DNA of 64,000 nucleotides from the NCBI GenBank assembly GCA_032209605.1, contig JASFXZ010000002.1:52578431-52642430 (forward strand), read 5' to 3'. Position 1 is the first letter of the stretch; every line of letters begins with the position of its first letter. The stretch is from Mactromeris polynyma. Lineage: Eukaryota; Mollusca; Bivalvia; Venerida; Mactridae. A program made the position numbers and the translations under genes. Under the pieces are notes generated by a model, which had not been told where the DNA came from, did not search any database, and saw only the letters and a list, made by a program, of their open reading frames with translations. Below are positions 21,601-33,600 of the stretch, one piece after another.

Positions 21601-24600
21601 GAGTTTAATATTGTCATATACTATCTGATATATAACAACTATACACAATGGAAATAAGTCTTGGCGATTGGGCGATGTAGAAAAGAAACATTTTGTGAAG
21701 AGCCATGATTATTAATACTGAAACCAATACTTTGCAAACCATAAATATCAGCACAATGAATGTATGATAAATGCATTCAATGCTATTGGTCACTTTAAGA
21801 TAGCCATCAGAGGTTCTACTAGAATCTGAATCTCAAGGGTCATTATGGTAATCTTATAGCTAAATTACCTGTAATTGAGAGGAAAAAAAAGAGCTTTATG
21901 TCAGAATCCTGAGTTCTTGTCAAAATGTTTTGTTTTTTTGAAATTCTAGGGGTAAAAGGATCAACTACAGGGGCAAATAGAACCCCTGGTCATATTGTTC
22001 CAAATAGATAATAAAACCAAATAAATGTTATACATAATTTTGACCTTTAAATATATAGTGTATACATCACTACACACATCAACGAATGGTGTTAATGAAA
22101 ATTTGAAATGTTTACTTGATAAACAACAACATAGTGGAAGTCTAATTAGAAAAGAGCTTAAATGCAAATTTTAAGGGAGAGTTTTTGAATGTTAAAGAAT
22201 AATATGAATAAATTACTTGAGTGAAGGATCTCCAATCTAGGTTAGCACTACCAAGGTAGAAATGTTTTCTGTCAACAAGCCACATTTTTGTATGTAGGAT
22301 TCCACTGTGTAACAACCTGGTGAGATCTATACTTCTCACTTCTGCTCCGCCTGTAAATGTTAACATAACATAACATAACATAACTTTATTAACTCAAATC
22401 ATTTACAAATGACACATGAGTATACATATACAGATAATAACAATTGTGACAATGGTAATGAAGACGGAGGAGAAGAAAACAAATACAATCATTTTTAAAT
22501 GAATGGTTAATGAAGTCCGAGTAAATATTAACAGAACATACGAATAAATTAAAAATCAAAATTATTAGTTTTCATTGACTTCATATAGTGAGTGGGGGAA
22601 GGGGGGGGGGGGGGGGGTAAATGCCCTACTTTCGTACTGAAGCGTGAGTTTACAAAATGGTTTTAAACGGACTATAGGTATGGACAATTTGTAAATGAGT
22701 GGGCGGATCGAAGGTTTATAAATACTACGGGTATGCGCACGTGTTTTTCGTGACTAAGTGTGTATAGTAAATGAACTTGCTATAGTATGACCACGTGCTA
22801 CTTAGTGAATGAAATGAAATACTAGCATTGTTATCAATAAATACAAATCAGGGATTACATAGATAGTGACACCATTCTGGGATTGTAAAGAAGTACTATG
22901 TTTTGTGGAACAATCTAGCATGTAAGGTGTGACTTTCATGAATTATAATATAAATGGTAAAATAAGTGGGTGGTATTGATTTCTCAGGTATATACATGTT
23001 TTACATAACAACATTTAGTCAGCTATAAAGCTTCGCAAAAAAGTGAAAAAAAGCACAAAGGAGATACTTATAGAACATAAAAAATATCTCCGTTAACATA
23101 GACATGTATACTACATTGTACAAATAATAATACGTAAGCAATAGTAGACGACTCACATAAAAGGTCATGTTGACCTAGGAACGCATGATTTAATTAATTT
23201 TGATATGAGTTACTTTAGATTAAAGACACGAATTAGGTGATTATTGTTTGTAAGAGGAGTTTAATAAATGTGCATGTTTTTTTAAGTTGGACATTACAGG
23301 TGCTTGTCAATAATTCTTTGAATTTTAAGATATTTGGTCTATTGTAATAATAACGTTTGATATACTTTTTCCTTTCGTTATCAAAAAAGGAACATTTTAA
23401 CAAATAATGTAGTTCATCTCCTATGTCGTTTGAACTACATAATAAACATTTACGATCATGAATTTCTTGGCCTGTCCATCTACCAGTTTCTACAGGGAAA
23501 CGGTGATTACCAGTCCTGAACTTTAACATACTTAAATATTCGTGTTTTTCAAGTTTAATGAGATAGTTTTCAAGTACAATGGTTTCTTTAAATACAGAAT
23601 AATTCTTTCCTTTATTTGAATTGTCAAGAGAGGAATGCCAATTTTGTAAATTTTGATCAATTAACACTTGTTTGATCTCGTTTTTGATATATATATTTTG
23701 TAAATTGTCCTGCTGTAGCCAGATATCGTATCTACCTACTTCATTAAGTATCTCTTTAATTTTAAGTATCCATTTTGATTCAAAGTTGTGTTTGCCCCTC
23801 ATGTATTGATAAATTTTGAATGCAAGTTTATTTTGGCTTCCGGTGATAAGTCTATTCCAGTATCCAATCATCCTACTTTTTACTATGATATCAAGAGGGT
23901 ATCTTCCAGTTTCTGCATATATCATGTACAAAGGAGTACTTTTTTTTAAATGCAAAATTTTCCTTAAAAATTCACAGTGAACCTTTTCAATTAATGCTGT
24001 GCTTTCATATCCCCATATTTCGGACGAATACAGTAGAATAGGCAAAACAGTGTGATCAAAAAGCTTTAACACAAGGTCAATAGGTAAATTTAGATTGTAC
24101 GTTCGTTTATATACTAAATGTAACGCCTTTCTAGCCTGTTCAGCCAAATGCTTTCTGGTTGTTAAAAAGCTACCGGATTTAGCAAAATATGTTCCAAGAT
24201 ATTTGTATGATTTTACAATTTCTAAAGGTGTATCACCAATTTTGAAACTTAAATTAGTATCATTTCTTGTGCCTATTGCTAGAACTTTAGTTTTATTAAT
24301 ATTTATATTCAGATTCCATATATTGCAGTATTGTACAAAGTCATTTAGACATTCTTGTAACTTCTTGGGGTCTTCAGATACCAAAACGGTATCATCAGCA
24401 TATAATAACAGTAGTATTTTTAAATAATTAACTAATTCATTATTTGGGTCCGACAATTCTATACCATCATGACCTTTAAAATCTAAATATTCTTCTAGGT
24501 CATTTAAAAATAATGCAAAAAGGACTGGGGAGAGATTTTCCCCTTGACGAACTCCACAGTTACATTCAAAGAATTCTGATTGAACACCATTTTGAGATAC

Positions 24601-27600
24601 ACAAGATTTAACATTTGAGTACATATTTTTTATCAATCTAAAGAATTTTCCGTTAATGTTATATTCTAAGAGTTTTTTCCATAATCCAACTCGCCAGACC
24701 GAATCAAATGCCTTAGAAAAATCAACAAATAAACAGAATATCTTCTTTTTAGATTTTCTCAAAATTTCTATTATTGAATTTAGAGTAACAATATGGTCCA
24801 CAGTAGAATAGTGTTTCCTAAATCCTGCTTGATTTTCTTTAAGTATAGAGTTTTCTTCTAGAAAGATATTAATTCGATTATTAAGAACTGATGTGAATAG
24901 TTTGCTTACACAGCTTAGTAAGGTTATTGGCCTATAATTTTCAGGTAATTGGGTATCACCCTTATTCTTATAGATTGGCATTATGGCACCAAGTGACCAT
25001 TGGGTCGGTATAACACCAGTTTCTAGTACCAGGTTAAATAGCGCTACATACAAAGGTAATAATTGTATAGATGATGACTTGATATATTCGTTTAAGATAC
25101 CATCAATGCCTGCAGCTTTACCATTTTTCAGCGTTTTAATGCATTTATTAATTTCTTCACTAGTTATATGTGAGTTTAAAATAGTGTCATGTGATAAATC
25201 TATGTTATTAATGATATCGTCTTCATTATTATCTTGAGTGTGATTATTACTCGCTTCTTTAAAATAGTCATGCATGGAATCTAATGATGGCATTTCAATA
25301 GATTTCTTAGTTTTAATTTTGTTTAAATACCTCCAATAATCTTTAGGCCTTTTACTTTGCATTTCTCTTAGTTTGGTTTCTTTTTTTTTATTGAAGATTT
25401 TAATAAATTTATTCATTGTTTGTTTATATTTTCTGCTGGCATAGTTTAATATTAGCCTATTTTCTCCAGATGGGTATTTATTATATTTTTTACGACATTT
25501 ATTATAACGTTTTTTAGCCTTTTTGCAATCTGTGCCGTACCAAGGCTCGCCATTTTCTCTTATTGGTTTAAAACTTTTATTTGGTTTAAATGTTTTGTTT
25601 GCACTATTTATGAATATCTTATTCAAGTTTTCTGTAATATTATCTAGTTGGTTTTGTGTTGAACTCTGATCAGAGTTTGTAATTTGAAACAATATTTCAT
25701 TAATACTAGTATCTGAAATGTTAACTACAAAATCATTTACTAGGCTATCGTCCCATTTAGGAGAGGTATGTGTGCGTTGTTTATTTTTCATTTCAGAGGT
25801 ACTGTTTATATTAACTACACAATTTAGTAATGAATGTCCATCAGAAAATAATGGGTCTACTTCAATAATACGGAAATCACATATTAATGTGTAACCTATC
25901 AACGTAGACAAAGCATAATCAATAACGGATACATTTCTAAACGTCATTTTTCCGCCATATTCACTGCCACATCTACCGTTTAATGCAACAAGGTTATTGT
26001 TTTTACAAATATCGATAAGTTTGTACCCATGGTTATTTTTTTTCTTGTCCTGTGATTTTCTATGAACAGGTATACCATAAAATTCCATACGAGCTTTCTG
26101 GTCAAGAAATTGAACTGCGTCACTATCAAGGTCAAAAAGGTCATTTAGAAAATCATCGTTTACTGTAAACTCTGGCAATTCTGCAGTCTGGGCGTTATAA
26201 TCACCAAATATATATACATATTCAAATTTGTTACACATATCAGATATTTCATTTTCAAAAATCTCAAATTCTTCAATTTTATAAAAGCGAGACTGTATAG
26301 GCGGTACATAGACTGTACCAAGTAATAAACTATCATTCAAACCAGTATATTTAGAACTGAGTTTTAACCAGAACAGGTAGTCACATTGAGTGTTTATAAC
26401 TTCAATAAACGGGAATATATCATTCTTAATAAATGCACCAAGTCCTCCCGATCTACGCAGAACCTTCTGCTTTCTAGGAATGTTCACAAAAGAATATCCA
26501 TCTAAACATATTTGGTCGTAAATATCAAGTTTGGTTTCAACAACAAGAAGTATATCATATTGATTAACTAGATCGATAAATTCGTTATAATTAGATCGCC
26601 TCTTAAGGCCACATACGTTCAAAGAACCAATTTTAAGTTTGTCAATTTTTGATTTTTTCTGGTTGTTATTCCGAGTGTTATTTACAGATGGTATATTCAG
26701 GGCATCTCCCCCAACACTCTAAGTATCGTTGGTAGTAGAAGTGGAAAGATCGACTGCTGCACTGTCTGTAGTAGTGGGAACGTGACTGTGCGTCGGTGTG
26801 ACACTCAGTGAGGCTGTCGATACAAACTGATTGGTAGCATGTCGGGTTTCGTATTCACGCATCGACTGACTGTATGTATCAACAGGTTCAGCCGACATAA
26901 TGCTCTCATTATCGCTTTCATGTGAGTCATGGTTTGAACTTGCTTCCGCTAGAGCACTAAATGTATTGCTTGTAGAAACTTGGTTACTTGTCCATGGCCG
27001 CTGCGCGTGTGAATTATCCCTAGTGTTATACTCTTCCGAATTGGTTGAGCGTGATGACGGTCTATCTACATGTCTCGATCTTTGCATTATGGTACGCCAC
27101 TGTGGAAATTCATCATGTATAACCTTTTTATGTACAATAAGTTTCGCCGGGTAGCCGATATGAACAGTTTTCGGAGGATTTCTCGATCGTTCAGACTTGA
27201 ATTTGGGCCAAAGGCGAGACCTTGCGTCCAGAATTTCTTTAGGGTAATCCCGGTTTATACCAAAGCCCGGTTTATTCTTCAGTTTGAACGCACGCGACAA
27301 TATGTTCTCAACTGTTTGGTGATCTGTGAAACAGGCTATAATAGGCCGTGTTTTACCGGCTTCGATTGTTCCGAGTCGGTGAGCGCGTTGTATATAAAAA
27401 CTGCCTGGGTCAAGTTCCAGTTCATCAATGAGGAATGTTTTGATCAGGGAAAAACAGTCTTCCAAAAGATAAATTTCTCTGATACCACGGAAAACTAAAT
27501 TGTTCCTGCGACTCCGAGCTTCAGCATCAATACTCTTATACTCCAGAGTTTTCACACGCACGTTTACCTGGTCATGAGCTGAAGCCAATGTTTGAACATT

Positions 27601-30600
27601 TTCTTCCACATTGTCAACACGTGCACTAAGCTTATTGGTACATGATATCATTTCAAACAATGTCACAAGTTTATCGTCCGTAGATAATGATTTGAAGTCA
27701 CTTGTTGTAAATGAATTTGACTTACATGCTTCATTGTAATTGGAAGACCCGTTGGTTGAGTTCCTTTGTCTTTTAGACTTGCGTGTAGTTTTCCAGTTTG
27801 TTTCCACGTCACCGCCGCCATGTTGAATTCCACGTTGTCGCGGGTGGGCTTGCTCGAAACGTTTAATACTCTCCATTATTTCTGGTTGTTTTTCCATTTC
27901 TAAAGTTCACTACCAAAGTATAACTTACAATCGCAAGATTTAAGTTAAAATTATATCCAAATAATATCCAGAACTGGAAAAATAATCAAAATTTGTCAGA
28001 GCTAAACTCGCCGTGCCGTCTCACACCATGTCACGTATCTCGATCTGTTAACAATATCAATTTGACAAGAGTGTAGGACAAAATCCCCTCCGGACCTTTG
28101 CTCATTTCGTACAAGGTGGGTAAAATCCCCTTCGTGAATTTTACAAGTAGGACAAAACACCCTTCACAAAGGGGATTTTGTCCGCCTTGTGCAAAATGAG
28201 CTACAGGATTTTGTCCGGAGGGGATTTGTCCGTATACCGTACACACTGTTTTCATTTAACTCATAAGGATAATGAAATCCTACGGCATATTGTTTCCTTT
28301 TAACTAGGGATGTCAACGAATGGCAATTTTGGTATTAAAACATTCGACCTTCTCATTTAATAGTAACACATTCATAATCTTCACTCGTTTCAGAAAAATC
28401 CACAATACGTGTGTAGTGTAAGGAATTATATGGTCAAAGACATCAGCCCCCTTTTTAAGAGTAAATTTGGGGCCCAATGTTGGCCCCATTCCCCAAAGAG
28501 TAGAGTATATATTTTCCCCCAGATTTTGTCAAAATTCCCCCATCGGTAAAAAATATTTTTAACAGTTATTTCCCTGCAGTAGTCGTATCTTCTTCATCCA
28601 AATGTAAATATCCTCGAAAAAAAAACCCACTGACTACTGATATAATATTGGCAATAGTGTGTACCATGTACCATGTAATTGTTATTTCATGGTGAACAGG
28701 AAGACAAATACATACTAACATACTTCTGTATTTCCTCACAACACAATCCTACTTGTACCACTTAATTAACTGTCATGAATAAGTGTCAACCAATTTAATA
28801 CAAGTGTCATCAGAAAGGCTATGATAGATGGCATTCAATATACAAGTGTCATCAGAAAGGCTATGATAGCTGGCATACAATATACATGTAATACTTTAAT
28901 TTCGGTTGGAAACATCAATAAACTATGTCTATTTTTAACAATTGATTATCAAATGAAGTTCGAAAATACAAGTTTCAAATTCTATCGAAAAGTTATACAT
29001 AAATTATACACTTAACATGGTGACGGGTGAGAAGTAGCAATTCATGGAGTGTGGATAAAGGGATGTGAACTACATAGGATTAGTGCTAATGGGACCAACA
29101 AACAGTGTTGGATGTACCTTTAGGCAGCTGTTATTATCAATAGTGTAGTCTAATATGAATTTAGTAGTACTTTCGATGGGATTTTCTGGTCATGTCAGAT
29201 ATCACAGGTTGTTGTTATGAACAGGTGTCATGATGGGCAGTTTAGTGTACTAGCACTGCCATGAACAATTAAGATAGACTAAACTAGCACTGCCATGAAC
29301 AATTAAGAGAGAATAAACTAGCACTGCCATGAACAATTCAGAGAGACAACATTAGCACTGCCATGAACAATTAAGAGAGACTAAACTAGCACTGCCATGA
29401 ACAATTAAGAGAGACAACATTAGCACTGCCATGAACAATTAAGAGAGACAACATTAGCACTGCCATGAACAATTAAGAGAGACAACATTAGCACTGCCAC
29501 GGACAATTAAGAGAGACAACATTAGCACTGCCATGAACAATTAAGAGAGACAACATTAGCACTGCCACAAACAATTAAGAGAGACTAAACTAGCACTGCC
29601 ATGAACAATTAAGAGAGACAACATTAGCACTGCCATGAACAATTAAGAGAGACAACATTAGCACTGCCATGAACAATTAAGAGAGACAACATTAGCACTG
29701 CCACGGACAATTAAGAGAGACAACATTAGCACTGCCATGAACAATTAAGAGAGACAACATTAGCACTGCCACAAACAATTAAGAGAGACTAAACTAGCAC
29801 TGCCATGAACAATTAAGAGAGACAACATTAGCACTGCCATGAACAATTAAGAGAGACAACATTAGCACTGCCATGAACAATTAAGAGAGACAACATTAGC
29901 ACTGCCATGAACAATTAAGAGAGACAACATTAGCACTGCCATGAACAATTAAGAGAGACAACATTAGCACTGCCATGAACAATTAAGAGAGACAACATTA
30001 GCACTGCCACGAACAATTAAGAGAGACTAAACTAGCACTGCCATGAACAATTAAGAGAGACAACATTAGCACTGCCACGGACAATTAAGAGAGACAACAT
30101 TAGCACTGCCATGAACAATTAAGAGAGACAACATTAGCACTGCCATGAACAATTAAGAGAGACTAAACTAGCACTGCCATGAGCAATTCAGAGAGACAAA
30201 AGTAGCACTGTCATGAACAATTCAGAGAGACAAATCTAGCACTGCCATGAGCAATAAAGATAAATTAGCACTGCCATGAACAATTCAGAGAGACAAATCT
30301 AGCACTGCCATGAGCAATAAAGATAAATTAGCACTGCCATGAACAATTCAGAGAGACAAATCTAGCACTGCCATGAGCAATAAAGATAAATTAGCACTGT
30401 CATGAACAATTCAGAGAGACAAATCTAGCACTGCCATGAGCAATAAAGATAAGTTAGCACTGTCATGAACAATTCAGAGAGACAAATCTAGCACTGCCAT
30501 GAGCAATAAAGATAAATTAGCACTGTCATGAACAATTCAGAGAGACAAATCTAGCACTGCCATGAGCAATAAAGATAAATTAGGACTGCCATGAACAATT

Positions 30601-33600
30601 CAGAGAGACAAATCTAGCACTGCCATGAGCAATAAAGATAAATTAGCACTGTCATGAACAATTAAGAGAGACAACATTAGCACTGCCATGAACAATTCAG
30701 AGAGACAAAAGTAGCACTGTCATGAACAATTCAGAGAGACAAATCTAGCACTGCCATGAGCAATAAAGATAAATTAGCACTGCCATGAACAATTCAGAGA
30801 GACAACATTAGCACTGCCATGAACAATTCAGAGAGACAAAATGACAAAGGATTCTTGACATACATTTAAATTTGGTTTACTTATAATTAAGTTGCAATAG
30901 GCGACTAATGTAAACTCTTCATCTGTAGCAGAGTTGTTCTCCATTAACAGGAATAAACATGGAAATTATTGATAAATAGTCAATGTAGGTTTTTGATGAG
31001 CGTCAATCAGATTTCTCAATATTCGCCTATTTGTAAGCAAGCTTGCCCAAATATTTGAGTATTAAATTGTTGTTCATTGACATTCCAACATTATACAAAA
31101 GCAAAACTGAAAATCTCGAGGAATGATAGTCCAACAAATACCACCACTTGTTCGAAGCCCGGGACAAGTAAAATTACCATCGGACAAGTATAAAAATCCA
31201 TTTCGTCTGCACGAACAGGAAAGTCTAATTTGTGGTCCATCTTACTAGCTTCTATCTAAGCTGTCACAACAATTGATGACATAGTACGCAATACTTCCAC
31301 TGGTTTTCATTTTGTCAATTTTGTTTGTGTAACAGCACTTTTTCATTGATCAACTATCGTTGCCAGTATTTGTTTCTGATTTACAAATCAAAACAACCAC
31401 CAAAACATGTTTCTTCGTTATTTTGACGGTGCTGTTAATTTCATTCGGGCAAGTGAAAGTGAATTCGGGCAATTGGAAATTGCAAGCTGCCTGCCCGAAT
31501 GGTCAAGTCCTTCAAAAATTTTTATCATGAATACTGAAATACCTGTACCAAATAGATAAACTCAATGGTTATAAATGCCATATCTAACATTATTATCTGA
31601 TGTGAATAAAATCTAGTGTTTATTTAAGCCACATCTTTAGAGATGCACTCACCTTCTTTTGCTAGAATCAAAGTATCATTTATTGGAGTTTTGGAATAAC
31701 TTTGTACAATCTTAATCTTGATTCCTCTCTCCTTACCAGCAAATATCAGATCTTTGAATAATTGTTCTCCCTGAAACAGAAGGTTAATCAGTGAATCACA
31801 GTTTGTGCTAGAAATATACCGCAAGAAATTTATAAGAAATATACCTTTCTCTAAAATAAGTTAAAGAGAGAGAATATTATTCTAGTCTCAAATTACTATA
31901 AGATTTCAAATTTTCAATATTTAAATAAATAATGACTCATGAAAATGATGTGATATTATATTGAATGTAACATGGATATTTATTATTTCTTTAAATGTAA
32001 TATGAATGTACATGAACAGATGTACATGTAGTGATCAATTAATGGACAATTGTGATTTATAAAAACTGCCTGGGAGAGAAAAGCCTTCTAACTTCGTAAA
32101 TATTTGGCTAAATTGAATCAAATTTTTGTCTTCAGATTCAAATTGGTAAAAAATATATACTTTTAGGCATTAGGAATATAGCCTAATAACAGCTCTAAAA
32201 CAGCTGAAAGAAAATCAATGAATGTTGGAAATTTGTTACCTCCCAGGAGGATGAATCGTTCACAGGTAAATCTTCTCCTCTTATTGTCCAGTAAAAACTG
32301 GCAATTTCGATAGTTTCCTTAGCCATGCTGACAATGTCACTGATTCCAGTGTAGGTCGAAGGATGAGAAGGCTCTCCAGATTTGTAAGTCAAATTTTGAG
32401 GAATAGTTTCAACCAAAGTTAACCTAGAATTATAAAGACAAATCTAGAGAAGGAACAATCACTGTAACTTTAAGTATCCTCTAACAACCAGATTTCGACC
32501 ACAACCTAATTTCGACCAGTACCAGAAAATACCAAAAGCCAGGTCGTCTGATCAAAATATCTGCTATGCGCACACACATTTGTTTACCGTCAATGCAGAA
32601 TTCTCAAAGGATGTAAGCCAGTGAAAAATGGAGAATAGAAATGTAAAACACAAACCTTTCTGTAAAAAATATTGCGATTTAACTACTTCCAAATATATCC
32701 TTCAATGAAATCAATTTTCTACAAAAAATGGCTGCACAATCCTGTTGTTTTTACTTCGTCTGCAAATATACCTATTCCAGGGCCCAATATACCATATCAC
32801 ACCATGCTAGAAGTACAGTGCACTACAAAATATTGTAACATAAATTGTACATGTCTAAATCCATAAATCCCCCAACAGTGCTAGTATGACTTTAATTGGT
32901 TGTGTATCAAGGTGCTAGTATGACTTTAATTGGTTGTGTATCAAGGTGCTAGTATGACTTTAATTGGTTGTGTATCAAGGTGCTAGTATGACTTTAATTG
33001 GTTGTGTATCAAGGTGCTAGTATGACTTTAATTGGTTGTGTATCAAGGTGCTAGTATGACTTTAATTGGTTGTGTATCAAGGTGCTAGTATGACTTTAAT
33101 TGGTTGTGTATCAAGGTGCTAGTATGACTTTAATTGGTTGTGTATCAAGGGGCTGTGTTTCATCTATGTACAGGCCATTGTGCCATCTAGGGTTGCCTAC
33201 AGAAACTTTGACTTGTATGATTTAATCAGAGCTCATAATGCTGTACAATATAATGAGTTATCAATCAGCAAAGCACCATTGACACAACAGTATCTCAAAT
33301 GTTTTATTGATTTACATTTAAGAAAAAAAACTGCACCCTCTAAATATGGTACTTTTTTGTCAATTAACTAAGTTGAACTGTACAGATTGACTGTTAGTTA
33401 CATTAATGAGTTCGTGAAGTTACACATTTTTAATGTAGGGCATAAGATTTTGTTGTGTACTGTAGTCAAGGGAAGCTACTCTATTGTGGATGAAAATTGG
33501 TTGTGAACATCCGGGTCAACAGAAAATGAGGTCGGCGTATTTTGGCATGTATAGTAAACCAGGGCTAGTACATACCGGGTTATGAATCAGACGGTGTACC

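Larger units (their letters stand above)
22363..28000 (-). mobile_element. APE-type LINE retrotransposon inserted in PLD intron 3
   Basis: Same orientation as the host gene. It has a 5' leader, ORF1, ORF2 with endonuclease and reverse transcriptase, about 870 bp of 3' UTR, and a 3' end of about four to five TTATG units (22365-22384). Both long ORFs are uninterrupted, so the copy is young or near-intact. A G-run at about 22603-22617 lies in the 3' UTR (plus-strand sense). The exact 5' end, near 28.0 kb, is not defined by sequence alone. Simple-repeat tails rather than poly(A) are seen in CR1/L2-type LINEs; the clade needs a tree. Confidence 0.9.

Noticed and set aside
22600..22620. Long G-run as a G-quadruplex or regulatory site
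   Set aside because: A single homopolymer tract in the LINE 3' UTR, prone to sequencing error; a similar run lies at about 60283. No regulatory context.
24095..27498. Plus-strand ORFs opposite the LINE ORFs
   Set aside because: Antisense shadows of ORF1 and ORF2 without independent features.
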